From assembly GCA_937974175.1 (NCBI GenBank), contig CALJIG010000072.1:1-21847 (forward strand): a DNA stretch of 21,847 bases, written 5' to 3'. Of this stretch, positions 14,128 through 21,847 are shown piece by piece. The position numbers and the translations under genes were made by a program. This DNA is from an uncultured Ignavibacteria bacterium. Lineage in GTDB: Bacteria; Bacteroidota; Ignavibacteria; Tepidaquicellales; Tepidaquicellaceae. A model generated the notes under the pieces. That model was not told the DNA's origin and did not search any database. It saw nothing but the letters and a program-made list of their open reading frames with translations. Numbering within the stretch: position 1 is the stretch's first letter; each line of letters begins with the position of its first letter.

Positions 14128-14802
14128 ATGGGCAAAATAATATTTCACGGACATTCTTTTCTTGAAGTTCACACAGGGAAACACATTATATTAATTGACC
14201 CGTTTGTTTCGGGAAATCCAAAGTGCGATGTTAAAGCCGGGGATTTAAAATGCGACTATATTATTTTAACTCACGGACACGATGACCACGTTGGAGACTC
14301 CGTTCAAATCGCTGAAAAAAATGATGCAACGATTATCGGTATGGTAGAAATTACTGACTCCGTTTACGAAAAAGTAAAAGCACACGGAATGAATTTAGGC
14401 GGCGGATATAACTTTGATTTTGGCAGAGTAAAACTTACTTTGGCTCATCATTCATCTTCAGCGCCGGGCGGAAAATATTTAGGAAGCCCTGCCGGAATTC
14501 TTTTATCTGTTGAAGGCAAGTGCATTTATCACGCAGGCGATACGGCATTATTTTATGACATGAAGCTCATAGGAGAAATGAATAAAATCGATATAGCTTT
14601 TCTTCCAATCGGTGATAACTTCACTATGGGAGTTGATGATGCAGTTAAGGCAGTTGAATTTTTAAATCCCGGAATAACAGTGCCGATTCATTACAATACA
14701 TTTCCTGTAATATCGGTTGATGAAAATGATTTCAAAAGAAAAGTAGAATCAATCGGAAAGAAGTGCACAGTACTCGCTCCCGGTGAAGCAATAGAATTTT
14801 AA
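14128..14802 (+). CDS. UPF0173-family metallo-beta-lactamase-fold hydrolase
   Basis: A 224-residue cytoplasmic metal-dependent hydrolase of unknown substrate. The metal-binding motif is THGHDDHVGD with His49, His51, Asp53 and His54. Further expected ligands are His106 or His107 in LAHHSSS, Asp137 in HAGDT and His187 in PIHYNTFP. The blocks HAGDTALF and PIGDNFTMG identify the UPF0173 (YtkL-like) branch of the fold. Its length is typical. The stop is 21 bp before the parA start, so it may be co-transcribed with parA; no functional link is known. Confidence 0.9.
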   Translation: MGKIIFHGHSFLEVHTGKHIILIDPFVSGNPKCDVKAGDLKCDYIILTHGHDDHVGDSVQIAEKNDATIIGMVEITDSVYEKVKAHGMNLGGGYNFDFGRVKLTLAHHSSSAPGGKYLGSPAGILLSVEGKCIYHAGDTALFYDMKLIGEMNKIDIAFLPIGDNFTMGVDDAVKAVEFLNPGITVPIHYNTFPVISVDENDFKRKVESIGKKCTVLAPGEAIEF

Positions 14803-14823
14803 ACGATTACCACTTACTGTTTA

Positions 14824-15660
14824 ATGACAAAAATAATAGCCATAGCTAATCAAAAAGGCGGAGTAGGAAAGACTACGACGGCAGTGAACCTTGCTGCATC
14901 GGTTGCAACGCTCGGAAAAAAAGTTTTAATGATAGATTCCGACCCTCAGGCAAATGCAACTACAGGCGTGGGCATTCAGCCCGTTGATGACGGCACTACA
15001 ATTTACGAAGTTTTAGTTACAGATAAAAAAGCAGTTGACTGCATAAAGCCGACTGTTATTCCTAATTTTGATATAATTCCTTCAACAATAAATTTAGTAG
15101 CAGCAGAGCTTGAGCTGATTGAAATAGCATCGCGCGAAAGAGTTTTAAAAAACAAGCTGGATTTTTATTTGAATAGTCCCGAAGGACAAATCGAAGGAAA
15201 ACCTAAGTACGATTTTATTTTTATTGACTGTCCCCCATCGCTGGGACTTATTACTCTGAATGCATTAACTGCAGCTAACTCAGTCATGATTCCTGTTCAA
15301 TGCGAATACTATGCGCTTGAAGGGTTATCACAATTATTGAATACAATCAAGAATGTAAAAAATTCTTTCAATCCCGATTTAAACATAGAGGGATATCTGA
15401 TGACGATGTTTGATTCGCGTTTAAGATTATCACAGCAGGTTGAAGCAGAGCTGAATAAATTTTTCGGTGAGAAAGTTTTTAAGAATAAGATTTTCAGAAA
15501 TGTAAAAATCGGTGAAGCGCCGAGCTACGGCAAACCGGTTTTAACATACGACCCGACTTCAACAGGCTCAATGAATTATATGGATTTAGGTAGGGAGTTA
15601 TTGGAGAAAAACGGAATGGCGCTGGAAACAGCTGTGCCGGGGTATCAGCACCCGTTCTAA
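14824..15660 (+). CDS. parA: Chromosome-partitioning ATPase ParA/Soj
   Basis: Walker-type ATPase that works with ParB to move chromosome origins. The deviant Walker A motif KGGVGKTT (11-18) includes the signature Lys11 together with Lys16. Walker A' MIDSDPQANAT (36-46) carries the catalytic Asp pair, and Walker B is FIFIDCPPSLGL. At 278 residues it is slightly longer than the usual 250-260 Soj, with a short C-terminal tail (TAVPGYQHPF). There is no N-terminal helix-turn-helix, as in chromosomal ParA. parB lies downstream, separated by a 316-bp repeat-filled gap instead of the common overlap or short spacing. Confidence 0.94.
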   Translation: MTKIIAIANQKGGVGKTTTAVNLAASVATLGKKVLMIDSDPQANATTGVGIQPVDDGTTIYEVLVTDKKAVDCIKPTVIPNFDIIPSTINLVAAELELIEIASRERVLKNKLDFYLNSPEGQIEGKPKYDFIFIDCPPSLGLITLNALTAANSVMIPVQCEYYALEGLSQLLNTIKNVKNSFNPDLNIEGYLMTMFDSRLRLSQQVEAELNKFFGEKVFKNKIFRNVKIGEAPSYGKPVLTYDPTSTGSMNYMDLGRELLEKNGMALETAVPGYQHPF

Positions 15661-15758
15661 TTATGAATTATGAGTTATGAGTTATGAGTTATGAGTTATG
15701 AGTTATGAGTTATGAGTTATGAGTTATGAGTTATGAGTTATGAGTTATGAGTTATGAG
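15661..15758. repeat. Exact 14 x 7 bp tandem array (TTATGAG) directly after parA
   Basis: It starts on the base after the parA stop. The first unit is TTATGAA; the other thirteen are identical TTATGAG, making 98 bp. All reading frames are closed by TGA, so it is not coding. Units related by sequence or by period occur at 70-104, 11621-11655 and 11697-11717. The perfection of the array suggests recent expansion, and copy number is likely to vary between strains. Confidence 0.95.
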
Positions 15759-15798
15759 TTTAACGATACCATTAGATTCAGGTTTTATATTTAATTGG

Positions 15799-15917
15799 CA
15801 CGCGTTTTAACGCGTGGATGTTTAATTGGATCTTGAAGATGCCCTTTAGGGCAAATTACTATTTTGGCTAAAGCCAATAAATGCAGAATTACTTTATCCA
15901 CGGCTTAAAAGCCGTGG
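15799..15917. repeat. Cluster of four palindromes in mirror order (BIME-like)
   Basis: Palindromes a (15799-15816, CACGCGTT arms), b (15840-15853, TGCCCT arms), c (15864-15877, TTGGCT arms) and d (15898-15917, CCACGGCTT arms) each have perfect arms and a 2-base loop, TT in a and b, AA in c and d. Palindrome d reversed resembles a, and c reversed resembles b. The centres are spaced almost symmetrically around 15858. The differences between partners are compensated in both arms. This resembles the paired REP units of bacterial interspersed mosaic elements. The cluster may also form RNA stem-loops between the parA and parB coding regions. Confidence 0.75.
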
Positions 15918-15976
15918 CAATATGAAATTTGCAAATAAAAAAATTTAATTTATACGTAATACATAAAAGTTATCTT

Positions 15977-16867
15977 ATGGAAAGAAATACAGGATTGGGA
16001 AAAGGACTTTCTGCCTTATTTACCGAGAGAAATATTGACCCGAATATAAAGCCCGATGGCGGAGATAATAAATCTTCCGTGATGGAAATTGAGCTGGAAA
16101 AGATAAAGGTAAATCCTTTGCAGCCCCGTGTAAATTTCAACGAAGAGAAACTTGAGGAGCTTTCAGAGTCAATAAAGGCGAACGGCATCATCCAGCCAAT
16201 AACTGTAAGACGCACGAAGGACATGACGGGATACGAACTTATCTCGGGTGAAAGAAGATTAAGAGCAACTATGAAAGCCGGGCTGAAAAAAATCCCTGCC
16301 TATGTTTATGAGAGACCTGTAGATTCTGACCAGAATATGCTTGAGCTGGCGCTGATAGAAAATATTCAGAGAGATGATTTGAATGCAATGGAATTATCCG
16401 ATACATATCAGAAACTGCTTGATGATTATAATTTAACGCAGGAAGATGTTTCTAAGAGAGTTTCGAAAAGCAGAGCGGCTGTTGCAAATTATTTAAGGCT
16501 GCAGAAGCTTACTCCAGAGGTGAAAGTTTCATTGCGTGATAATAAAATAAGTGAAGGGCATGCAAGAATTTTGCTGAGACTTGAAAATCCTGAAGAACAG
16601 AAAATTCTCTGGAGAAAAACAATTGAAGAGAATTTATCTGTAAGAAAACTTGAAGAGCTGACTAAAGGTGATATAAAGCCGAAGACAAAAAGAAAAGCTG
16701 CGAAGATAGATTTCAGCGATTCATATATAAAAGATATTGAAACAAAGCTGATGCGATTTTTCGGAACGAGAGTAAAAGTTAATACTAAGAAAAATAATTC
16801 GGGAGAAATCATAATTGAATATTACAGTGATGATGACCTCGAAAGAATACTCGATAAGTGTAATTAG
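15977..16867 (+). CDS. parB: Chromosome-partitioning protein ParB (CTP-dependent DNA clamp)
   Basis: Binds parS, hydrolyses CTP and spreads on DNA; partner of ParA. I chose ATG 15977 because the product then begins MERNTGLGKGLSALF, the canonical ParB N-terminus that contacts ParA; the open frame continues upstream to a TTG at 15929 without conserved sequence. The ParB/Srx domain (about 36-130) contains the CTP-binding SGERRLRA (90-97) and ENIQRDDL (128-135). A helix-turn-helix lies at about 152-175 (LTQEDVSKRVSKSRAAVANYL). The C-terminal dimerisation part is about 235-296. At 296 residues the length is normal. No parS-like TGTTTCACGTGAAACA was found in the window. Confidence 0.93.
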   Translation: MERNTGLGKGLSALFTERNIDPNIKPDGGDNKSSVMEIELEKIKVNPLQPRVNFNEEKLEELSESIKANGIIQPITVRRTKDMTGYELISGERRLRATMKAGLKKIPAYVYERPVDSDQNMLELALIENIQRDDLNAMELSDTYQKLLDDYNLTQEDVSKRVSKSRAAVANYLRLQKLTPEVKVSLRDNKISEGHARILLRLENPEEQKILWRKTIEENLSVRKLEELTKGDIKPKTKRKAAKIDFSDSYIKDIETKLMRFFGTRVKVNTKKNNSGEIIIEYYSDDDLERILDKCN

Positions 16868-16905
16868 CAGTAAAGTAGAATTATACTAACTAACCCAAAC
16901 CAATC

Positions 16906-17280
16906 ATGAAAAGAATAATAAATACAGACGCAGCGCCTAAACCAATAGGTCCGTACTCACAGGCAGTAAATTTCAGAAAATTAATTTTTACTTCGGGGCA
17001 GGTTGCGCTGAATGAGCACGGAGTAATTGCAACTGAAGATATTAAAGAGCAGACAAGAATTGTCATAAATAATTTAAGAAAAATATTACAGGAAGGCGGC
17101 TCATCTTTATTTAATGTGATAAAGACGACTGTATTCTTAAAAGATATGAATGACTTTGCGCAGATGAATGAAGTATACAATGAATTTTTTGAAAAGGTAT
17201 TGCCGGCAAGAAGCACAGTTGAAGTATCACGTCTGCCGAAAGATGCAAAAGTAGAGATAGAAGTTATAGCATTCATTTAA
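16906..17280 (+). CDS. ridA: RidA-family enamine/imine deaminase
   Basis: Cytosolic trimeric enzyme that hydrolyses reactive 2-aminoacrylate-type enamines made by PLP enzymes. Family blocks are PKPIGPYSQAV (11-21), FTSGQVAL (28-35) and the C-terminal PARSTVEVSRLPKDAKVEIEV. Arg102 and Glu117 correspond to the substrate-binding Arg105 and Glu120 of E. coli RidA. At 124 residues it is nearly full family length. It follows parB by 38 bp on the same strand; co-transcription is possible. Confidence 0.93.
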   Translation: MKRIINTDAAPKPIGPYSQAVNFRKLIFTSGQVALNEHGVIATEDIKEQTRIVINNLRKILQEGGSSLFNVIKTTVFLKDMNDFAQMNEVYNEFFEKVLPARSTVEVSRLPKDAKVEIEVIAFI

Positions 17281-17318
17281 TTTTTTCAGCTGTACAATTT
17301 TTCAAATTAATAATTATA

Positions 17319-17786
17319 ATGAGCAGTCCAACTTATAACAAGCTGTACGAAAAATTGGGGGAAGGAACAATCAGTTTCACAGTCGGCACCACAATAAAAA
17401 AAGATGTGGAGACAGTGTGGGAACACGTCTGTAAAGCTGACTTAGTAAAAAAATATTTTACTACGGATGCGCAGAATGACTTAGATAAAGGCGGAGAAGT
17501 TTTGTGGATATGGGGCGATGAAGGCGCGATAATAAATGTGCTGGAAGTTTACCCGAATGAAAAACTTGTTTTCGAATGGAATGCTTACAAAGCTGATTAT
17601 AAAGTAATAGCGGAATTTACTTTTGAAGATATGAAAACGTATACACGGCTAAAGATAAAAGAAAAAGGATGGTATAATGACGAACAGGGAATTAAAAGCG
17701 CGCTTGCGAATAACGGAGGCTGGACTGAATTTGTAAATGCTCTTAAAATATTTCTTGAGCATAACATTGCGTTCTTAAAAAGCTAG
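17319..17786 (+). CDS. AHSA1-type SRPBCC (START-like) domain protein
   Basis: A 155-residue single-domain protein of the helix-grip fold. It opens with TISFTVGTTIKKDVETVWEHVCKADLVKKYF, the usual first strand and helix of this fold, continues with GGEVLWIWGDEGAIINVLEVYPNEKLVFEW, and ends in a long helix (NNGGWTEFVNALKIFLE) whose Gly-Gly-Trp pattern is common in the AHSA1-like branch. Such proteins bind hydrophobic ligands or act as chaperone cofactors; no specific ligand can be inferred. It starts 38 bp after ridA and ends before a bidirectional terminator. Confidence 0.8.
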   Translation: MSSPTYNKLYEKLGEGTISFTVGTTIKKDVETVWEHVCKADLVKKYFTTDAQNDLDKGGEVLWIWGDEGAIINVLEVYPNEKLVFEWNAYKADYKVIAEFTFEDMKTYTRLKIKEKGWYNDEQGIKSALANNGGWTEFVNALKIFLEHNIAFLKS

Positions 17787-17813
17787 AACAGATATAGAAT
17801 AATTTTTAAAAAC

Positions 17814-17849
17814 AAAAATGCCTCCATATAAATATATCGAGGCATTTTT
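17814..17849. terminator. Bidirectional terminator between the AHSA1 gene and rpsT
   Basis: AAAAATGCCTC (17814-17824) pairs perfectly with GAGGCATTTTT (17839-17849) around a 14-base AT-rich loop. The A-tract and T-tract at the two feet give a U-run in both directions, fitting the convergent arrangement of the two genes. Confidence 0.9.
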
Positions 17850-17879
17850 TATTTATAAAATAAAAATTATGCTAATTTC

Positions 17880-18137
17880 TTAAGCTAGTTTATTGATGCG
17901 CTTTGCAAGTTTAGATTTTGCATTTGCGGCTTTATTCTTGTGAATAACGCCTTTTACAGCTGCTCTATCTAAAATAGCAACGGTTTTTTTCAGCTCTTCA
18001 ATTCCTGCTGTTTTATCTTTTGCTGCAACGACTCTTTTTGTTGAACCTTTAATAAGAGCTTTTACTCTTTTATTGCTGTCAGTTCTTTTTACCGTCTGTC
18101 TTGCTCTTTTTTGAGCGGATTTATGTCTTAATGGCAT
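17880..18137 (-). CDS. rpsT: 30S ribosomal protein S20
   Basis: Small basic protein that binds 16S rRNA early in 30S assembly. The 85-residue product begins MPLRHKSAQKRARQTVKR and contains the conserved RAAVKGVIHKNKAANAKSKLAKR block, which defines S20. Length and Lys/Arg content are typical. It is a single gene on the minus strand, divergent from the large outer-membrane protein gene (160-bp shared upstream region) and ending at the 17814-17849 terminator. AT-rich sequence without a Shine-Dalgarno precedes the start. Confidence 0.96.
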   Translation of the reverse strand: MPLRHKSAQKRARQTVKRTDSNKRVKALIKGSTKRVVAAKDKTAGIEELKKTVAILDRAAVKGVIHKNKAANAKSKLAKRINKLA

Positions 18138-18297
18138 TTAAATATGGTTATTTTTTTGACAAGCATTAAGTTACCGAATATTTAAAAATTATTCAATCCA
18201 TTTCTTTGACCTTCTTAAAACAATAAATATGCGGTTTTTGGAACAAAATACAAAGTAATGTATTGAAAGGTAAACAATCATTGAATATTTTCCTTAA

Positions 18298-21200
18298 ATG
18301 CCCATAAAGCGATTCACTATAATATTATTCACCTTTCTGTGCCTCTCCTCAGCTTTTGCGCAGCCGACAACTAATAATAAAGTTATTGATGCGAAAATTA
18401 CTTTCAAGGATACGCTGATAACCACGGGCAATAAGTTTATTATTCAGATGACTGATGTACTTACTTTAGATGATAAGCTGAATCTTAAACCAACTGAAGA
18501 TTATGTTTTTAATTACAGAGAAGGAACTATCTCACTTAACAAAAATCTTTTCCAGAAGTATAATCTTGATACGTTCAGAGTCTATGATTTAAAAATCGAG
18601 TACGATGTCTTTCCTTATAATTTCAAAGATGAGTATTCCAATTTTGAATTTTCAAGCATACGTGATTCCGTTACAGGCGATACACTTCAGATAGCTACTC
18701 AGAAAAAAGATTTTGTAGAAAGTCTTTTTGAAGGAACCGATTTAGAAAAATCGGGAAGCTTGTTTCGTGGATTTACAGTCGGCTCAAACCGTGACCTTAG
18801 CCTGAACTCCGGCTTTCGCTTGCAGCTTAACGGAAAACTCTCAAACGATATTGAAATTGTTGCAGCGCTGACGGATGAAAATACTCCGATACAGCCTGAA
18901 GGAAATACGCAGAAGCTGCAGGAGCTTGATAAAGTTTTCATTGAGCTTCGCAGCAAAAATGTTGTTGGTACTCTCGGTGATATTAACGTTGATTTCACTA
19001 ACACTGAGTTTGCAAATTTCACAAGAAAGATTCAGGGGGTGAAGGGATACGTCGATTACGGATTAGGCGATGCGCAGCTTTCAGGGGCAATAAGCAGAGG
19101 TAAATTCAACACAAATAAATTCAACGGCGTTGACGGAGTGCAGGGACCATACAGGCTGACCGGCAAAGAAAATGAAATAAATATCCTGGTTCTCTCCGGA
19201 ACGGAAAGAGTCTACATAGATGGTATTGCGATGACACGGGGTGACCAGGCAGATTATACAATCGATTACGGCATAGGAGAAATTACTTTTACAGCACGAA
19301 GAATTATTACCAATGCTACACGTATCACTGTGGACTTTGAATACTCCGATAGAAAATATTCGCGCTCTCTTATTTCAGGAAGAAACCAATGGAATTTTCT
19401 GGATGATAAAATTTTTCTGAAAGCATCATACGTAAACGAAAATGATAATATAGATAAAACAATTGATTTTGATTTAACGGATGAAGACAGGCAGATTCTT
19501 TCGCAGGCAGGAGCAGACAGAAATAAAGCAGTAAGGTCAGGTATTAGTTTTGCCGGAGTAGATTCACTTGGCAACAGTAAAGGTTTATACATTCTTGTCG
19601 ATACTTTGATAGGAACTGTGCGAGACACAATTTACCGGTATGCTCCGGGGAATCCCGATGCGCTTTACAATGTAGCATTTTCATTGGTAGGAAACGGCTT
19701 TGGCGATTACATTAAGAAAACAATTTATGAGTATACATTTGTGGGGATAAATCAGGGTAACTACGCTCCGATAGTTTTTATTCCTATCCCCACTGCATAC
19801 CAAATGGGAGATCTGAACTTAACATATTTCTCATCACCTAAGAAAGAGTTTTATTTTAATGTTGAGTCGGCTTATTCATTGCTGAACCGGAATAAATTTT
19901 CTCAGGACCCTTTCATCGATACAAAAGGCGCGGCTATACTTGGCGAGATAGGATTTAAAAGAGAGAAAGTGAATTTATTCGGAATGAATTTTCACAGTGT
20001 GGATTTTTCATTGAAGGAAAGATATGTAAATGAATCTTTCACTTCACTGGATAGAATAAATACTGTTGAATTTATTCGTACATACGACATTCAGGATTCT
20101 TCAAATGCAACTGAAGAACTTCGTGAAGGTAATTTAATTGTCCGCCCGACTAATAATTTTGAGATACGGGGGTTGTTCGGCCAGCTGAAGCGCGGAGATT
20201 TTTTTGACGCACTCCGTACAAATGCAGGGATTTCATTCAGAGATGATTCATTACGTTTGCCCGAAGTAACTTACAATATAGATATCGTTAACTCGGATTA
20301 TTATATAGATAACAGCAAAAGCCGATGGATAAAACAAAATGCTTCATTAAGTTTTTTCAGAACTGCAAAGATACAAAAAGATATTCCCACTTCGTTCGAG
20401 TTTAAAGTAACTTACCTCGGTGAAAACAGAACTGATAATGTGCAAAGAGTATTCGGTGACAGCGTAAGATTCGGCAGCTTTGCATTCAATGAAGTAAAGC
20501 CAAGACTGAGCATAAATAATTTTTATAATCTGGGATTGTATGCTGAGTTCAATTTCCGTAATGATGACCTGACTGATTTAGGTGTAATGCAGAATGAATC
20601 AAAAACTTATACTCAGGTTTACGGCTTAAAATATAACGGACTTCAATGGCTTAATACTTCATTCGATATATCGATAAGAGATAAAAAATATTCGGATGCT
20701 TATATTCAAAAAGGGTTTTCAGATAACCAGAGTATACTTGTAAATTCATTAATGAGAATTGACCCGTTCAATTCAGGAATTCAGACGGACTTACTATATA
20801 ATATCTCCAGTGAAAGAACTGCTAAGATAGAAAAATTATTTATCAAAGTACCTGTTGGGCAGGGTAACTATATTTACCTCGGAGACTTAAACAGCAACGG
20901 CTTACAGGATGAAAATGAATTTCAATTAGCAACGAATAACGATGGTGATTACGTAAAAATTAATCTGCCGACTGACCAGCTCTTCCCTATCGTCGATGTT
21001 AAAACTTCTGCACGATTATTAATAAGACCTTCAAGATTTCTATCGTTAAACAATAATAATTTTCTTAACGAGCTGGTGAATAATCTTTCGCTTGAATCAT
21101 ACTATAGAATAGACGAGAAAAGTAAAAATCCCAATACTGATGATTTATATTTTCTTCACACGGGTACTTTTTTAAATGACAGCAATACTTTGGCAGGTAC

Positions 21201-21840
21201 GCAGGTATTCCAGCAGGATGTTAACTTTTTTGAATTCAATCCTGAATACTCACTGCGCTTGAGATATATTCAGCAGAAAGGTTTTACGCAGTACACAAGC
21301 GGCAATGAAAGACTGCTGAGTATTCAACGCTCAGCGAAACTGAAAGTCGGATTAACAAAAGATGTTACAACTAATATTGAATATTTGAATAAGACGGACA
21401 GGAATATTGCTCCTGTTACATCAGTGCGTAATAGAAATATTATTTCAGACGGAATTAATTTCGATTTTTCATACAGACCTATACAGGTTATTGAAAGCGG
21501 CTTCACTCTGAATTTCACAAGAGCAGATGACTTTTATCCAACTCCTTCAAACAGCGCAGATATAAACCAGCAGATATTCAGAGTGATTTATTCATTTGCA
21601 ACATTAGGCAGAGTGAGAGTTGAGCTGGAAAGAGATGAGATAAGATTATCGAATTCGCAAATCACGATTCCCTTCGAGTTAACTAACGGCAAAGTTGACG
21701 GCAAGAGTTATTTCTGGAGAGGGATTTTTGATTACAGCATCAGCAAAAATATACAGGCATCATTTAATTACGACGGAAGAATAGAAGGAGACAGAAGAGT
21801 TGTTCATACAGGAAGAGCGGAAGTGAGAGCGTTCTTTTAA
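18298..21840 (+). CDS. Large outer-membrane beta-barrel protein of unknown function
   Basis: An 1180-residue exported protein. The signal peptide is MPIKRFTIILFTFLCLSSAFA|Q. After a beta-rich N-terminal domain (about 23-115) comes a region (about 155-240) with NGKLSNDIEIVAALTDENTP, QPEGNTQKLQELDKVFIELR and GTLGDINVDF, the style of alternating strands in outer-membrane barrels. At about 290-350 is GPYRLTGKENEI, then SGTERVYIDGIAMTRGD and DYTIDYGIGEITFT. An EF-hand-like Ca loop, GDLNSNGLQDENEF, lies at about 860-874. The protein ends in Phe (GRAEVRAFF), as BAM-assembled barrels do. I recall related long proteins in Chlorobi/Ignavibacteria genomes but cannot name the family; similarity to the T9SS translocon SprA is possible but unproven, and SprA is about twice as long. 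The gene is complete and appears monocistronic within the window. Confidence 0.8.
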   Translation: MPIKRFTIILFTFLCLSSAFAQPTTNNKVIDAKITFKDTLITTGNKFIIQMTDVLTLDDKLNLKPTEDYVFNYREGTISLNKNLFQKYNLDTFRVYDLKIEYDVFPYNFKDEYSNFEFSSIRDSVTGDTLQIATQKKDFVESLFEGTDLEKSGSLFRGFTVGSNRDLSLNSGFRLQLNGKLSNDIEIVAALTDENTPIQPEGNTQKLQELDKVFIELRSKNVVGTLGDINVDFTNTEFANFTRKIQGVKGYVDYGLGDAQLSGAISRGKFNTNKFNGVDGVQGPYRLTGKENEINILVLSGTERVYIDGIAMTRGDQADYTIDYGIGEITFTARRIITNATRITVDFEYSDRKYSRSLISGRNQWNFLDDKIFLKASYVNENDNIDKTIDFDLTDEDRQILSQAGADRNKAVRSGISFAGVDSLGNSKGLYILVDTLIGTVRDTIYRYAPGNPDALYNVAFSLVGNGFGDYIKKTIYEYTFVGINQGNYAPIVFIPIPTAYQMGDLNLTYFSSPKKEFYFNVESAYSLLNRNKFSQDPFIDTKGAAILGEIGFKREKVNLFGMNFHSVDFSLKERYVNESFTSLDRINTVEFIRTYDIQDSSNATEELREGNLIVRPTNNFEIRGLFGQLKRGDFFDALRTNAGISFRDDSLRLPEVTYNIDIVNSDYYIDNSKSRWIKQNASLSFFRTAKIQKDIPTSFEFKVTYLGENRTDNVQRVFGDSVRFGSFAFNEVKPRLSINNFYNLGLYAEFNFRNDDLTDLGVMQNESKTYTQVYGLKYNGLQWLNTSFDISIRDKKYSDAYIQKGFSDNQSILVNSLMRIDPFNSGIQTDLLYNISSERTAKIEKLFIKVPVGQGNYIYLGDLNSNGLQDENEFQLATNNDGDYVKINLPTDQLFPIVDVKTSARLLIRPSRFLSLNNNNFLNELVNNLSLESYYRIDEKSKNPNTDDLYFLHTGTFLNDSNTLAGTQVFQQDVNFFEFNPEYSLRLRYIQQKGFTQYTSGNERLLSIQRSAKLKVGLTKDVTTNIEYLNKTDRNIAPVTSVRNRNIISDGINFDFSYRPIQVIESGFTLNFTRADDFYPTPSNSADINQQIFRVIYSFATLGRVRVELERDEIRLSNSQITIPFELTNGKVDGKSYFWRGIFDYSISKNIQASFNYDGRIEGDRRVVHTGRAEVRAFF

Positions 21841-21847
21841 AAAATAT

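Noticed and set aside
15661..15758. CRISPR or coding repeat
   Set aside because: The 7-bp units have no spacers, and all frames contain TGA stops.
15929..15976. Extended N-terminus of ParB from a TTG
   Set aside because: The product from ATG 15977 starts with the canonical ParB sequence MERNTGLGKGLSALF; the upstream codons look like AT-rich leader.
16890..17276. 128-codon open frame on the minus strand opposite ridA
   Set aside because: It is the antisense shadow of a clearly conserved gene, and its product has no family features.
18298..21840. SprA, the T9SS outer-membrane translocon
   Set aside because: The protein is about half the usual SprA length, and I could not identify a SprA-specific motif; it was left as an unnamed barrel.

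Overview
The window looks like a piece of chromosome from a low-GC member of the Bacteroidota/Chlorobiota/Ignavibacteria group, most likely an Ignavibacteria-type bacterium. The clues are: a protein ending in a type IX secretion (T9SS) sorting domain with the YPNPFNPST-type motif; several signal peptides cleaved just before Gln (…FA|Q); an Obg without the C-terminal OCT domain; a citrate synthase of the long, mitochondrial-like type; and AT-rich leaders without strong Shine-Dalgarno sites. This placement is an inference from family features, not from a marker-gene tree.

Layout. (1) 1-1858: the last codons of a crotonase-family enzyme, translationally overlapped by an exported trypsin-like protease with TPR repeats, then an intergenic twin-hairpin element. 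(2) 1859-5229: sdhA, an unrecognised secreted protein, and sdhB, ending in a strong terminator. No sdhC membrane anchor is visible. (3) 5276-10191: a tight five-gene run: a charged protein of unknown function, obg, an AT-rich unknown, an FkbM-type methyltransferase and surE. (4) 10239-11519: citrate synthase on the minus strand, converging on surE with a shared hairpin. (5) 11520-12610: about 1.1 kb without genes, filled with several different repeat families. (6) 12611-13888 (minus): a secreted beta-propeller protein with a T9SS sorting tail, flanked by a pair of 61-bp direct repeats. (7) 14128-17786: UPF0173 metallo-hydrolase, parA, a repeat-filled gap, parB, ridA and an AHSA1/SRPBCC protein. 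(8) 17880-18137 (minus): rpsT. (9) 18298-21840: a 1180-residue exported outer-membrane beta-barrel protein.

Most genes are housekeeping: TCA cycle (sdhAB, citrate synthase), ribosome and GTPase functions (rpsT, obg), nucleotide and metabolite damage control (surE, ridA), and chromosome partitioning (parAB). Three proteins have no function I can name (3652-4419, 5276-6535, 7558-8691).

The unusual part is the non-coding DNA. Four places carry tandem repeats with a strict 7-bp period but different unit sequences. One of them is inside the signal-peptide coding region of the protease, and one is a perfect 14 x 7 bp array between parA and parB. Two clusters of short palindromes (1722-1775 and 15799-15917) are arranged as inverted pairs whose stems differ by compensating base changes, like REP/BIME elements. 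A 75-bp tandem repeat, six copies of a TTATTGTMACATTT box, and a palindromic mini-element of about 110 bp lie downstream of the propeller gene and upstream of the citrate synthase. I found no tRNA, rRNA, CRISPR array, transposase or prophage gene.
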